Source: Belliella baltica DSM 15883 (lineage in GTDB: Bacteria > Bacteroidota > Bacteroidia > Cytophagales > Cyclobacteriaceae). From it: a stretch of DNA of 64,000 nucleotides. Shown here in pieces: positions 8,310-17,826 of the stretch (positions are counted from its first letter, which is position 1; each line of letters opens with the position of its first letter). The notes below the pieces were generated by a model. The model did not search any database and was not told the origin of the DNA. It was given only the letters and a program-made list of their open reading frames with translations. The translations under genes were made by a program, and so were the position numbers. Where the stretch lies: positions 372,001-436,000 of the forward strand of contig NC_018010.1 in the NCBI RefSeq assembly GCF_000265405.1, in the 5' to 3' direction.

Positions 8310-9494
8310 ATGAAGTACTTTTATCATTTTCTAGCATTTTCTTTAGTCAGTTTATTATTTTCCTGCAACTCTTCCACTGAGGAGAACATAGGTTTTCAGG
8401 AAATAAAAATCACAGAGTCCGACATCATTTCTTTTGAAGAAGTAGTCAATGAAATCGAATTTATTCCATTTGTGATTCCAGAAGACACCCCTTTGAAACT
8501 CTCAGCAAACGATCCACATCTGGAAATTGATAATAAAATTTATTTCTCGGTAGGTGATTTCAGAGATGCTTCCATTCATGTTTTTGAACTCAATGGGAAG
8601 TATGAACAAACTTTCAAAAAACAAGGTGATGGTCCGGAAGAATATCCTTATATCAATGGAATTGACATGATTGACGACAAATTAGCAATTTGGGATCAAC
8701 GAGGAACCTTCAAGCTTTATAATAAAACAAACTTTGACTTTGAAGGTGTCAAAAAACTAGCTGGCGTCGACATTGATTTCATTCCCTTTTATCAATCTTT
8801 AGGTGATGGAAAATGGATTTTGGTGGATGATTACAGCGGAGAAGTCGATGAAGAAAGCTATTACCCAGTTTTCCAACTTTTGGATGAAAAAACTGAGGAG
8901 ATAAAAACATTTTCTCCAAAAGCCAGAGTAATAACTTCAAACATTATCGAAGGTCAAATTGCTGAAATGCCTGATAAGTCTTACATTTTGAATTATGGAG
9001 CATCTGACACAATCTATCATTATAAAAACGATAGTCTTCGACCTTGGATCAAACTCAATCTAGCGGATAACAACGCCCCTGAAAATGAGAAATTAGACCC
9101 AGAAAATTTCTTTGAAAACATATTTGCTAACCAAACTTATAGCTTCAATGTCGGCACTGCTTTAGCTGCAAATGACATTCTAAAAGTTGGAATATTTGGT
9201 ATAAAAAAATCAACAAATCTTAACCAAGATGATTTAAACACATTTCCAATTCAGCACCTGTATATTCAATACCCAAGTTTGGAATATAAAGTCACCAAAG
9301 CTTTCGGTGCATTTGGAGGAAAAGGTTATACAAAAGATGGCTTCTTTTATGAAGTGCTGTTCGCTGAAAATATTTTAGCTTATCTTGAGAGCAATTACTT
9401 CGGAAAATACACTGCACAGCTCGAAGCAGCAATGGAAAACCTTGAAGATGAAGAAGATCCTATTCTCTTAAAATATAACGTCAAAGTAAAATGA
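8310..9494 (+). CDS. 6-bladed beta-propeller lipoprotein
   Basis: 394 residues. A lipoprotein signal ends LLFSC with lipid-bearing Cys19, so it sits on a membrane surface. The body matches the 6-bladed beta-propeller family common in Bacteroidota: repeated strands such as HVFELNGKYEQTFKKQGDGP, GIDMIDDKLAIWDQRG and FKLYNKTNFDFE, where the GDGPEEY turn is the family hallmark. A late helical acidic stretch (about 370-390) is unusual. Its stop overlaps the start of the DUF4221 gene by four bases, so both are translated together. Role unknown; surface binding or sensing is my inference. Confidence 0.75.
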   Translation: MKYFYHFLAFSLVSLLFSCNSSTEENIGFQEIKITESDIISFEEVVNEIEFIPFVIPEDTPLKLSANDPHLEIDNKIYFSVGDFRDASIHVFELNGKYEQTFKKQGDGPEEYPYINGIDMIDDKLAIWDQRGTFKLYNKTNFDFEGVKKLAGVDIDFIPFYQSLGDGKWILVDDYSGEVDEESYYPVFQLLDEKTEEIKTFSPKARVITSNIIEGQIAEMPDKSYILNYGASDTIYHYKNDSLRPWIKLNLADNNAPENEKLDPENFFENIFANQTYSFNVGTALAANDILKVGIFGIKKSTNLNQDDLNTFPIQHLYIQYPSLEYKVTKAFGAFGGKGYTKDGFFYEVLFAENILAYLESNYFGKYTAQLEAAMENLEDEEDPILLKYNVKVK

Positions 9495-10606
9495 GAAAAT
9501 TGAAAAGTTTTACCCTACTGTCTTTTATTTCAATTATCTTTTTTTCCTGTTCTTCTGAAGAAAATCTAAAATCAGCAACCATTGAAGGTGACTTGGCAGA
9601 CTACGCTATAGATACCATTTACTTTGAAAAAGACTTGACCACAAAATCTCTTCCGCTGGAATTCACTTACCAAAAAGAAGGAGACAAAGAATTTCTTTAC
9701 GGCATGTCAGGCTTCAATCTTTTAAAATATGAATATCCATCAGGAAAACTGATATCAAATACTACTTTCGAAAAAGAAGGCCCTGATGGAATTGGGGGTT
9801 ACTTTTCCGGGAAATTAATCACCAGTGATGGGATTTTCTTTATCTCAAATCAAAAGGAAGTCCTTCATATTGACTTTGATGGCAAAGTCAGTAAAAGAAT
9901 CTCACTTCCGATGACGACTGAAAATAGGATGGCAGCTAATTTCAGCGCTCAACAAGGAAATAAAATGTACTGGAATTCAGCGCGTCAGACCTTGATGGTG
10001 ACTGATGTACCTTTCTTACTTAAGGAACCCATTTTAAATTATCAAGATTGGATTTGGGAGTTTGATTTTAAACAAGAGAAAAAGGAAGTTGCAGCGCAGT
10101 TTAAATTTCCAGAGCCATATAGCGAATTCTTAGACGATCCTGAATTGGGAATTTACTTTCATCTGTTTCTAAAAGATAAAAACCAACACCTCATCGGGTT
10201 TCCTGCTTCTGATTCTCTTTTGGTGATCCATGTTGATCAAAGAACTAAAGCTTATGCGGGGAGCAATGAAAACCTCGAATTCAAAAAAGGAACTACTGAA
10301 GCAAGAGGAGAATACACGGTGTTTTCGCCTAGCGTAGAAACGAGCCGATACAAGTGGATGATGCACGACCCTTATCAGGGATTGATTTTAAGACACCTTA
10401 TTATTCAGCAAGGACAAGATGATAGAACTACTTTTTCTAAAAATAGCTTTATCCTCCTCGATGAATCACTTACTAAAATCGGAGAAGTGAAATTTTCTGA
10501 CAGAAAAATCAATAATTTGGGATTCAGTACACCCAATGGGTTTTATCTCAAAATGGGGAGCCAAGAATCAGATGATAGAGAAGGATATGTCAGATTTAAT
10601 TTCTAA
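9491..10606 (+). CDS. DUF4221 family lipoprotein
   Basis: 371 residues with a lipobox IIFFSC (Cys20). The body resembles DUF4221, a beta-propeller-like family of Bacteroidota: LLKYEYPSGKLISNTTFEKEGPDGIG corresponds to a propeller blade turn, and IWEFDFKQEKKEVAAQFKFPEPY is characteristic (longest run cited is split over blades). It overlaps the preceding propeller lipoprotein by four bases (ATGA), so the two form an operon. Members are often found near C39/double-glycine peptide genes or in large paralogous sets; here no such gene is adjacent. Function unknown. Confidence 0.72.
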   Translation: MRKLKSFTLLSFISIIFFSCSSEENLKSATIEGDLADYAIDTIYFEKDLTTKSLPLEFTYQKEGDKEFLYGMSGFNLLKYEYPSGKLISNTTFEKEGPDGIGGYFSGKLITSDGIFFISNQKEVLHIDFDGKVSKRISLPMTTENRMAANFSAQQGNKMYWNSARQTLMVTDVPFLLKEPILNYQDWIWEFDFKQEKKEVAAQFKFPEPYSEFLDDPELGIYFHLFLKDKNQHLIGFPASDSLLVIHVDQRTKAYAGSNENLEFKKGTTEARGEYTVFSPSVETSRYKWMMHDPYQGLILRHLIIQQGQDDRTTFSKNSFILLDESLTKIGEVKFSDRKINNLGFSTPNGFYLKMGSQESDDREGYVRFNF

Positions 10607-10660
10607 ACTTCTTTGACCTTTCTTTCAAAATAATGCTTAAGAATTTTTTCTTTATCCATT

Positions 10661-12205
10661 CTATTTCTTTAGATCTTGATTCGGAGATTTTCGATGTTGC
10701 GTAGCTTGCTCGTAAGCAAAACTTGCTTTGATTAATGTTGGCTCGTCAAACATCCGCCCTAGCAACTGTATCCCTACTGGCAGATTCCCTTCTGTGTAAC
10801 CCATTGGGACAGTAAATGCAGGCATTCCGGTATGTGGTGCAATGATCTGACTGTTGTCTCCTTTATATTCTTCTTGAAAAAACTCGATCCGAGCAGCTTT
10901 TTGATTCCATGTTGGATAGACCATAAAAGAAAGATTCAAAGAATCCATCGTATTTTCGAATGCTTCTCTAAAAGCAATTCTTTTTGGATCTGTAAATGCA
11001 TCTCCGCATGAAACATCTCCATCCTCCCATCTTCCTAGATTTTCCTGAAAAGTAGCGAGCCTTGTTTTTGCAAACTCTGACTTACTCCCAATTCTAATCA
11101 CATCCTCTAGTGTTTTTATGGTGTCGTTCTTCACATATTTCACCAAAAAATCCTCTAAATCCTCTTTGAAAGTAGCGCACCATTGATCTTTTCTCAATTC
11201 TTCAAAGTTAGGGACTTCAACATCATCGATGATATCTGCTCCCAATCTCTGCATATCGACAAGCGCCATATCAAAAATCTTCTTGATCTCAGGGTCAACA
11301 TTTCTCTCGCTTAGCGTTCTAAAAACCCCAATCCGAGTTCCTTTTAGCCCATCTGCATCTAAGAATTGAAGGTAATTGTCTGGAGTTTTCCCTTCAGAAT
11401 ATCGCGTAATCGGATCTTCAGCATCTATCCCCACTATTACTTCCAAAATTCTCGTCGCATCTTCTACCGTCCTACCCATTGGGCCGACCACATCATTTCT
11501 CAAATACAATGGCACAATGGCAGACCTGCTTACCAATACTAGCGTAGTCCTAAAACCCACCAAAGCATTATGCGAAGATGGTCCTCGAATGGAATTTCCG
11601 GTGTCTGTACCCAAACCAATTGTGGCGAAATTAGAGGCAACCGCAGCAGCTGTCCCTCCACTCGAACCAGCAGGAACATGATCTAAATTATATGGATTTC
11701 TTGTAGTTCCCACAGTAGAGCTTTCGGTATGCATAGCACTAAAAGCCCATTCAGCCATATTTGATTTGGCAAGAATAATTGCACCAGCATCTACTATCTT
11801 CTGAATAATAAATGCATCTTCCTCAGGAATAAAGTCTTTCAAAGCCAATGCGCCAGCTGAAGTCGGCAAACCTTTGGTATTGATGTTGTCTTTGACAATG
11901 ATCGGAATCCCATGTAATGGTCTCAATTTCCCGATTTTAGCGAATTCCTTGTCAAGTGCTTTTGCAATCGAGACAGCTTCAGGATTAATAATTGAAATCG
12001 AATTGATCTCGGCATCGAACTGCTCGATTCGTGAGATATAAGCTTTGACAAGTTCCTCACTGCTATATTCCTGTGCTTTATAAGCAGCGAGAATTTCAGA
12101 AATAGTCAATTCATGCAAATCAATTTCTTTTCCCTTTTTTTCTTGACAAGAGACAAGAACTGAAAGCATCACAATAACACTCAAAAATAACCTTAGTAAA
12201 ACCAT
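10661..12205 (-). CDS. Amidase-signature lipoprotein
   Basis: 514 residues. A lipobox LSVLVSC gives Cys20, so the enzyme is membrane-anchored outside the cytoplasm. The amidase signature catalytic triad is complete: Lys105 (PIIVKDNINT), cis-Ser181 (PAGSSGGTAAAVASN) and nucleophile Ser205 (GTDTGNSIRGPSS, with N in place of the commoner second G). The length suits a stand-alone peptide or aryl amidase and not GatA, which would be cytosolic and next to gatB/gatC. The substrate is unknown. It is divergent from the hydrolase at 12407, with a 200-base gap that shows no further gene. Confidence 0.9.
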   Translation of the reverse strand: MVLLRLFLSVIVMLSVLVSCQEKKGKEIDLHELTISEILAAYKAQEYSSEELVKAYISRIEQFDAEINSISIINPEAVSIAKALDKEFAKIGKLRPLHGIPIIVKDNINTKGLPTSAGALALKDFIPEEDAFIIQKIVDAGAIILAKSNMAEWAFSAMHTESSTVGTTRNPYNLDHVPAGSSGGTAAAVASNFATIGLGTDTGNSIRGPSSHNALVGFRTTLVLVSRSAIVPLYLRNDVVGPMGRTVEDATRILEVIVGIDAEDPITRYSEGKTPDNYLQFLDADGLKGTRIGVFRTLSERNVDPEIKKIFDMALVDMQRLGADIIDDVEVPNFEELRKDQWCATFKEDLEDFLVKYVKNDTIKTLEDVIRIGSKSEFAKTRLATFQENLGRWEDGDVSCGDAFTDPKRIAFREAFENTMDSLNLSFMVYPTWNQKAARIEFFQEEYKGDNSQIIAPHTGMPAFTVPMGYTEGNLPVGIQLLGRMFDEPTLIKASFAYEQATQHRKSPNQDLKK

Positions 12206-12406
12206 ATTTTTTGGAGGAATGAATAATCAAGCGTTAAATTAATATTTAGATATGAATGCCCTACTTATTTTGAAGGAAATTTAAATTTCTGGTACATCTT
12301 AAATAATTGCAGTCCAGATTTTGACATTGGATAAAAGCACTATTATGAGTACATTCAGCTATTATTTTGAATACCCAGTCAATTTTAAACACCACCAATA
12401 ATCCTT

Positions 12407-13453
12407 ATGAAAAAATCATCGATTCTACTCCTAGTCGTTGCCATTTTCTTTCTGCAATGCACTTCTTCTCCGCAAAATGAAACCATTCAAACAAACTCCT
12501 ATCTTGATTTTTCTGAAAGAGAAGATCAGTATGAAGGAGGAATAAAAATGATTCCAATCACCACTCCAAAAGGCGAATTCAAAGTTTGGACGAAGCGAGT
12601 AGGAAATAATCCAAAAATGAAGGTGCTTTTACTTCATGGAGGACCAGGAATGACACATGAATTGTACTCATGTTTTGATGGGTACTTTCCGGCTGAAGGC
12701 ATAGAATATATCTATTATGATCAACTTGGATCTTACTATTCTGATCAGCCTGAAGATCAGGAATTATGGACCATCGATAGATTTGTAGATGAAGTGGAGC
12801 AAGTGAGGGTCGCTTTGGGACTTGATAAAGATAATTTCTATCTTTTTGGACAATCTTGGGGCGGAATGCTCGCTATGGAGTATGCTTTGAAACACCAAGA
12901 TAAGTTAAAAGGGCTAATTATTTCCAACATGATGTCCAGTTTGGATGACTATGAAAAGTATGCGAAAGAAGTACTCGGACCACAAATGCCGGAAGAGGTA
13001 TTTCAGGAAATAATGAAGATTGAAGAAGAGGGAGATTTTGGAAATCCTCGCTATGAAGAGTTGCTGATGGAGCATCATTATCAATACCACGTTCTTCGCA
13101 AACCACTTGCAGAATGGCCTGAAGCGATTTTAAGAACATTGAAACATGTCAATCCAAATGTTTATGTTTTTATGCAAGGCTATTCAGAGTTTGGCATAAC
13201 TTCTGGAGCAACGTTAAAAGGTTGGGATAGAAAAGATGATTTGAAAAAGATCGAAGTTCCAACCTTGGTCATCGGCGCAGGTCACGACACCATGGATCCA
13301 AAACATATGGAGTGGATGTCCACAGAAGTTAAAAACGGTCAATATTTATTCTGCCCAGATGGAAGTCACCTTTCCCAATACGATGATCAAAAAGTATTCT
13401 TTGATGGATTGATTAAATTCATCAAAGAAGTAGATCAAAACCTAACTAACTAA
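12407..13453 (+). CDS. Proline iminopeptidase-family alpha/beta hydrolase, lipoprotein
   Basis: 348 residues. A lipobox (FFLQC, Cys18) anchors it at a membrane. The fold signatures of S33 proline iminopeptidases are present: oxyanion motif LLLHGGPGMTHE, YYDQLGSYYSDQP, nucleophile Ser150 in FGQSWGGMLA, acid Asp in GAGHDTMDP and catalytic His in PDGSHLSQYD. The HGGPG form separates this family from general hydrolases. It probably trims N-terminal proline from periplasmic peptides (inferred). It is followed after six bases by the NIPSNAP gene, so they share a transcript. Confidence 0.85.
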   Translation: MKKSSILLLVVAIFFLQCTSSPQNETIQTNSYLDFSEREDQYEGGIKMIPITTPKGEFKVWTKRVGNNPKMKVLLLHGGPGMTHELYSCFDGYFPAEGIEYIYYDQLGSYYSDQPEDQELWTIDRFVDEVEQVRVALGLDKDNFYLFGQSWGGMLAMEYALKHQDKLKGLIISNMMSSLDDYEKYAKEVLGPQMPEEVFQEIMKIEEEGDFGNPRYEELLMEHHYQYHVLRKPLAEWPEAILRTLKHVNPNVYVFMQGYSEFGITSGATLKGWDRKDDLKKIEVPTLVIGAGHDTMDPKHMEWMSTEVKNGQYLFCPDGSHLSQYDDQKVFFDGLIKFIKEVDQNLTN

Positions 13454-13459
13454 CAGATT

Positions 13460-14206
13460 ATGAACATTTTAAAATCCAGCATTCTCCTATTTTTATTCTC
13501 ACTTACTTTTTCTTTATCAGCTCAGGATACTCGGTATTTTGAGATGAGAACTTATACTGCCCACGAGGGCAAAAGGTCAGATTTGATCAGTAGATTTGAA
13601 AATCATACTTTAGATCTTTTTGAAAAAAACGGCATAGAAAATATTGCTTATTTTATTCCTACAGACCCTACAGATTATACTTTGACTTTTATTTTGGCTT
13701 ATCCAGATGAAAAATCAAGGGATGAATTGTGGAACAAGTTTATCAATGATTCCGAATGGAAAGAAGTAGCCAAAGCCTCTGAAGCTAATGGGAAATTGGT
13801 CGCCAATGTGGATCAAATTTTTATGAAAATCGCTGGCGATTTGAGTCCGGTGGTGAGCAAACTCAATTCAAAAAAGAAAATATTTGAACTTAGAACATAT
13901 CATCTTCATCCAGGAAAAGTAGAAGCGATCAACGCAAGATTCAGAGACTATACCCGAGAGTTATTTTCAAGATATGACATGACCAATGTGATGTATTGGT
14001 ATACCGTTGAAAAAGATGGTTCTCAGCCAAAGTTAGTTTATCTACTAGCCCATAAGAACGAGAAAAGAGCACAGTATGCTTTCTCTAGATTTGCTGAAGA
14101 TGCAGATTGGAACAAGATTCGAGATGCTTCAGAAATGGATGGCCCAATTGTCAAAAAGGTTGATTCGAAATATCTTAAAGCGCTTTCATTTTCACCAATG
14201 AAGTGA
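13460..14206 (+). CDS. NIPSNAP family protein, secreted, two domains
   Basis: 248 residues with signal peptide (SLSAQ, about residue 21). Two ferredoxin-like NIPSNAP repeats follow: YFEMRTYTAHEGKRSDLISR (about 25-115) and IFELRTYHLHPGKVEAINAR (about 140-235), each with the ELRTY opening strand and the later WNKF/WNKIRDASE helix. The family binds or acts on unknown ligands and is often encoded beside hydrolases in Bacteroidota. It is co-transcribed with the upstream iminopeptidase. A two-domain exported form is normal for this phylum. Confidence 0.85.
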   Translation: MNILKSSILLFLFSLTFSLSAQDTRYFEMRTYTAHEGKRSDLISRFENHTLDLFEKNGIENIAYFIPTDPTDYTLTFILAYPDEKSRDELWNKFINDSEWKEVAKASEANGKLVANVDQIFMKIAGDLSPVVSKLNSKKKIFELRTYHLHPGKVEAINARFRDYTRELFSRYDMTNVMYWYTVEKDGSQPKLVYLLAHKNEKRAQYAFSRFAEDADWNKIRDASEMDGPIVKKVDSKYLKALSFSPMK

Positions 14207-14256
14207 TTTATTTTAATCATTAATATTAGAAAAATATTGAAGCACTAAAGTTATTA

Positions 14257-15093
14257 TTAAGCTTCTGCAGCATCTATGAATTGATTGATTTTATTAATGT
14301 AAAATGTCCCCCATTCACCGTCTCCAAAATTGAATCCGGAGAGTCGGTCACCTTCAAAATTAACAATTTCACAAATTCCAGATATCCTATTTCTTTTGAA
14401 ATTCAAAGCATCTTCAAATGGAGTGATATTATCTTTACTAGCCGAAAAAATCAAAATTGGCACACTTAAATCATTTAAACACTTTAAATAATCAGTACTA
14501 TTTTTAGGTAAAGAAATATTTAATTCCTTATCCTTAAATATCCTTTCAACTATTAACTCTGTATTTGTAATAAAGCCCTCAGTAACTAAAAAATCAACTT
14601 TTCCTTTCAAAGATGTCATAGCCTTCACCGCTATTATCGTACCCATAGACATCCCCCAAATTCCTATATTCTTATCAGGAAAATTTTGTTTAGTAAATTC
14701 ACCTATCGATATTAAGTCAGTTACAAACTCATCGTAATAGAGCATATTTCTCTCAATATCAAAATCAGAACTTTTTCCAAAGCCACGGTAATCAAATGTA
14801 ACAACTGTAAATCCTTGACTAGATAAAATAGCAGATTGATAAACGAAATAGGACATATTTCCTGCATCGGGGTAAGCTAAAATTAAAAGCCTACCATTAT
14901 CTGTTGATTCATTGGCTGAGTATATCCAAGCTTTGATATCAAACCCATCTGGAGTTTGCACTGACACTGATTCAAATTTTAAACCAAGAGAATCTGGAGT
15001 TCGAATGTACTCTCTATCTGGATTTATAGCAAAAACAGAAGTAATACTAGAAATTAAAATTAACAGACACAGTATCGATTTAGATAATTTCAT
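14257..15093 (-). CDS. Secreted alpha/beta hydrolase-fold protein lacking histidine
   Basis: 278 residues with signal peptide (SITSVFA, about residue 22). The fold is clear: VVTFDYRGFGKSSDF strand-turn and the nucleophile elbow GIWGMSMGT with Ser149, then ILIFSASKDNITPFED with the acid Asp. Family members carry an HGN-type oxyanion turn and a late GHGGGF catalytic His. Here these read AYPDAGN and EGDRLSGF, and the whole translation contains no histidine. It therefore cannot have a normal Ser-Asp-His triad and may be a pseudo-hydrolase. It precedes a small lipoprotein gene on its upstream side (15 bases apart). Function unknown. Confidence 0.75.
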   Translation of the reverse strand: MKLSKSILCLLILISSITSVFAINPDREYIRTPDSLGLKFESVSVQTPDGFDIKAWIYSANESTDNGRLLILAYPDAGNMSYFVYQSAILSSQGFTVVTFDYRGFGKSSDFDIERNMLYYDEFVTDLISIGEFTKQNFPDKNIGIWGMSMGTIIAVKAMTSLKGKVDFLVTEGFITNTELIVERIFKDKELNISLPKNSTDYLKCLNDLSVPILIFSASKDNITPFEDALNFKRNRISGICEIVNFEGDRLSGFNFGDGEWGTFYINKINQFIDAAEA

Positions 15094-15108
15094 GTTCTTT
15101 TTATTTAA

Positions 15109-15492
15109 TCAATCTCCGTCAGGATCATCTTTCTTCAGATATACCTGATTTCCACATTCGATTCTATCAACTTCTATTGAAGTACCATCTTGGCTTTTGG
15201 AAAAATACTTGTAAGTCCCATCCTCTTCAGGTTCTAAAGCTCTGGAAATAGACCACAATTTGGAGGAGCCATCTTCTTCTAATACTCTATAAGTAAAAAC
15301 ACCTGTTTTTTTATTTCGTCTTAAATCTTGATCGATCACATAGGAGGCTTGCATACCAGAGTCATCTATTTCAGATAAATAGACTATACATGGACCATCT
15401 ATTTCTTCAAATTCTTGAAGAAAACTACACCCATTGAAAGTCAACAAAAGCCCAATCAATACTAAAAATCTACTCATACAGAATCTGCTCAT
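15109..15492 (-). CDS. Small lipoprotein of unknown function
   Basis: 127 residues; the start may be the second Met (15477, MSRFLVLIGLLL). A lipobox LTFNGC anchors it. The body has a beta-rich pattern (TGVFTYRVLEEDGSSKLWSI, GTYKYFSKSQDGTSIEVDR) and an acidic C-terminus. No family is recognised. It lies upstream of, and 15 bases from, the histidine-free hydrolase gene, so the two are likely co-transcribed. Confidence 0.6.
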   Translation of the reverse strand: MSRFCMSRFLVLIGLLLTFNGCSFLQEFEEIDGPCIVYLSEIDDSGMQASYVIDQDLRRNKKTGVFTYRVLEEDGSSKLWSISRALEPEEDGTYKYFSKSQDGTSIEVDRIECGNQVYLKKDDPDGD

Positions 15493-15562
15493 TTCAACTC
15501 AAAAATAGAAAAATGACTTGAATATCAAGCATATAATTGAAAAACTATTTCTTATAGCAAGA

Positions 15563-15603
15563 AAAAAAGAGGCTGCCCCTGTTTAAGGGACCGCCTCTTT
15601 TTA
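15563..15603 (-). terminator. Rho-independent terminator of pgk
   Basis: The stem AAAGAGGC...GCCTCTTT with inner CCC/GGG pairing is followed on the minus strand by a T-run. It sits 18 bases after the pgk stop. Confidence 0.85.
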
Positions 15604-15620
15604 TTCATTAATAAAATATT

Positions 15621-16820
15621 TTATGGCTCCAATGCTGCAACACCAGGAAGAACTTTTCCTTCCATATGTTCCAGAAGTGCTCCACCGCCTGTGGAGACAT
15701 AAGATACTTTATCTGTGAAACCAAACTTATTCACCGCGGCAGCAGAATCACCTCCGCCAATCAGGGAAAAAGCACCGTCTTCAGTAGCTTCTGCCACTGC
15801 TTCCGCGATAGCAACTGTTCCATGAACAAAGCTGCTCATTTCAAAAACACCCATTGGTCCATTCCAAAGAACAGTTTTTGAGTTCTTGATTACATCAGCA
15901 AATAATTTTCTCGTCTCAGGCCCGATATCTAAACCCATCCAGCCATCTGGAATTTCCCCACTCTGAGCCATTCCCTGCTCTGCATCATTTGCAAAAGCTT
16001 TGGAAATCACAGTATCAACTGGCAAAATCAAATTCACTCCTTTGGATTTAGCTTTTTCCATCAACTCCAATACATAATCTAATTTATCCATTTCACATAA
16101 GGAGTCTCCAATCGAACCCCCTTGGGCTTTGGCAAAAGTATAAGACATTCCGCCACCAATGATCATATTGTCAACCTTATCCAACAACCTTTCTATAATC
16201 AAAATTTTATCAGTAATTTTAGCTCCACCCATGATTGCTGTATAAGGTCTTTCTGGATTTTCCATTACTTTGTCCGCATTTTCTAATTCAGACTGAAGCA
16301 AATATCCACTGACTTTAGTGTCAAAAAACTTGGCGATCACAGCTGTAGAAGCGTGCGCTCTATGCGCTGTTCCAAATGCATCATTGACATAAACATCGCC
16401 TAAAGCTGCTAGTTTCTTAGCAAACTCGTCATCACCTTTTTCTTCTTCCTTGTAAAACCTAAGATTTTCTAACAATAAAATCTCCCCTGGCTTTAAGCTT
16501 TCAGCTAACTGCACAGCTTCTTGACCAATACAATCAGGAGCAAATTTGACTGATGTACCAGCAAGTTTTTGTAAGTCCATAACAATATGCTTCAAAGAGT
16601 ACTTATCCGTTGGGCCATCTTTAGGTCTACCCAAGTGGGACATCAAAATTGCTGACCCTCCATCATTCAATATTTTCTTGATAGTAGGAATTGCTGCACT
16701 AATTCTTGTACCATCAGTTACGTTCAAGTGCTCATCTAAAGGGACATTAAAATCAACTCGAATTAGGGCCTTTTTGCCTGAAAAATCTAGGTTATCTACG
16801 TTTTTGATTCTTTTGTTCAT
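15621..16820 (-). CDS. pgk: Phosphoglycerate kinase
   Basis: 399 residues, the normal length. It transfers phosphate between 1,3-bisphosphoglycerate and ADP in glycolysis. The N-terminal substrate domain has [11 protein letters not shown] and MSHLGRPK; the C-terminal nucleotide domain has [23 protein letters not shown] and the [16 protein letters not shown] nucleotide loop. [14 protein letters not shown] closes the active site. It is the last gene of a minus-strand run that begins near 22.9 kb, 40 bases after tsaC, and ends in a strong terminator. Confidence 0.98.
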   Translation of the reverse strand: MNKRIKNVDNLDFSGKKALIRVDFNVPLDEHLNVTDGTRISAAIPTIKKILNDGGSAILMSHLGRPKDGPTDKYSLKHIVMDLQKLAGTSVKFAPDCIGQEAVQLAESLKPGEILLLENLRFYKEEEKGDDEFAKKLAALGDVYVNDAFGTAHRAHASTAVIAKFFDTKVSGYLLQSELENADKVMENPERPYTAIMGGAKITDKILIIERLLDKVDNMIIGGGMSYTFAKAQGGSIGDSLCEMDKLDYVLELMEKAKSKGVNLILPVDTVISKAFANDAEQGMAQSGEIPDGWMGLDIGPETRKLFADVIKNSKTVLWNGPMGVFEMSSFVHGTVAIAEAVAEATEDGAFSLIGGGDSAAAVNKFGFTDKVSYVSTGGGALLEHMEGKVLPGVAALEP

Positions 16821-16860
16821 GATTTATAGTGTTTATTAGGTTCAATTAATTCTTATTACT

Positions 16861-17826
16861 TTATTCACGTACGGCTGCTCTTTTGAGTCTATCATTTATC
16901 GCTCTTCCCAATCCTGTATCAGGCAAAAGCTCTGCTAAAATTACGGAAACATCCATGCTATCCAAAATCCTCATTGCTGCAAAAAGATTTTTAGCAGCTT
17001 CCAACAAATCTGAAGTTGGACTCAAAATGAAATTTTTGTCTCCAAGAATATTCTTGTAAGATTCATTAAAACTTAATACTGCAAACTGAACCCCTTTTTT
17101 TTTGTGTTCTTGAATTAGCTGATGCAAATTGCCAAGAATAAATGGTTTCGAAGGAGCATAATGACTTTTAAGCAAACCTGGCGCTTTGGGGTTACTTGAG
17201 GAATATGTCATTACTCGCACTTTCCCTACCACTTCTTCTATCTTTTTGACATCTAAACCTCCAAGTCTATAGACCGTCACTTGCCTATCTTCAAGTCCAA
17301 CAATCGTACTTTCCAATCCCACTTCACATGGTCCGCCATCTAGGATATAGTCAATTTTTCCTCCAAGTTGATCATTCACATGGCTCGCTTGGGTTGGGCT
17401 GATGTACCCAAATGGATTTGCACTTGGCGCTGCTAAAGGAAAATCCAAAGCCGCCAAAAGATCTCCTGTCAGCGGATGAGAAGGAATTCTCACGGCTACA
17501 GTATCTAGTCCGCTTGTCACAAGATCGGGGACGATTGATTTCCTCGGAAGCAACAAAGTAAGAGGACCTGGCCAAAAAGCTTCAGCCAAAGGTTTCAATT
17601 CATCGGGAATTTCAATCACAAAATCTAAAACGCGAGCTGCTTCAGAAGTATGTAAAATTAGAGGATCGAAACTCGGTCTATTTTTCGTCTCAAAAATTTT
17701 GGCAACTGCATCCGCATTCAATGCATTTCCAGCAAGTCCATACACGGTTTCTGTAGGAATCCCAACCAGATCTCCAGCTTCTAAAATATGCTTAGCCTTC
17801 TCAATATCTTTTCCTATTTCAGCCAT
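16861..17826 (-). CDS. tsaC: L-threonylcarbamoyladenylate synthase (Sua5/YrdC/YciO)
   Basis: 321 residues. It makes threonylcarbamoyl-AMP for the t6A37 modification of ANN-decoding tRNAs. The YrdC domain (about 8-200) shows VGIPTETVYGLAGNAL, KNRPSFDPLILH, WPGPLTLLL, VAVRIPSHP and APSANPFGYISPT. A Sua5-type C-terminal domain (about 215-321, APGLLKSHYAPSKPF) makes it the long Sua5 form and not the short TsaC. Its start shares one base with the stop of the TPR gene (ATAATG), so the two are coupled. Confidence 0.95.
   Translation of the reverse strand: MAEIGKDIEKAKHILEAGDLVGIPTETVYGLAGNALNADAVAKIFETKNRPSFDPLILHTSEAARVLDFVIEIPDELKPLAEAFWPGPLTLLLPRKSIVPDLVTSGLDTVAVRIPSHPLTGDLLAALDFPLAAPSANPFGYISPTQASHVNDQLGGKIDYILDGGPCEVGLESTIVGLEDRQVTVYRLGGLDVKKIEEVVGKVRVMTYSSSNPKAPGLLKSHYAPSKPFILGNLHQLIQEHKKKGVQFAVLSFNESYKNILGDKNFILSPTSDLLEAAKNLFAAMRILDSMDVSVILAELLPDTGLGRAINDRLKRAAVRE

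Noticed and set aside
10607..10660. Very short minus-strand frame (about 18 codons) after the amidase gene
   Set aside because: Too short, no conserved feature or ribosome-binding site that would support it.
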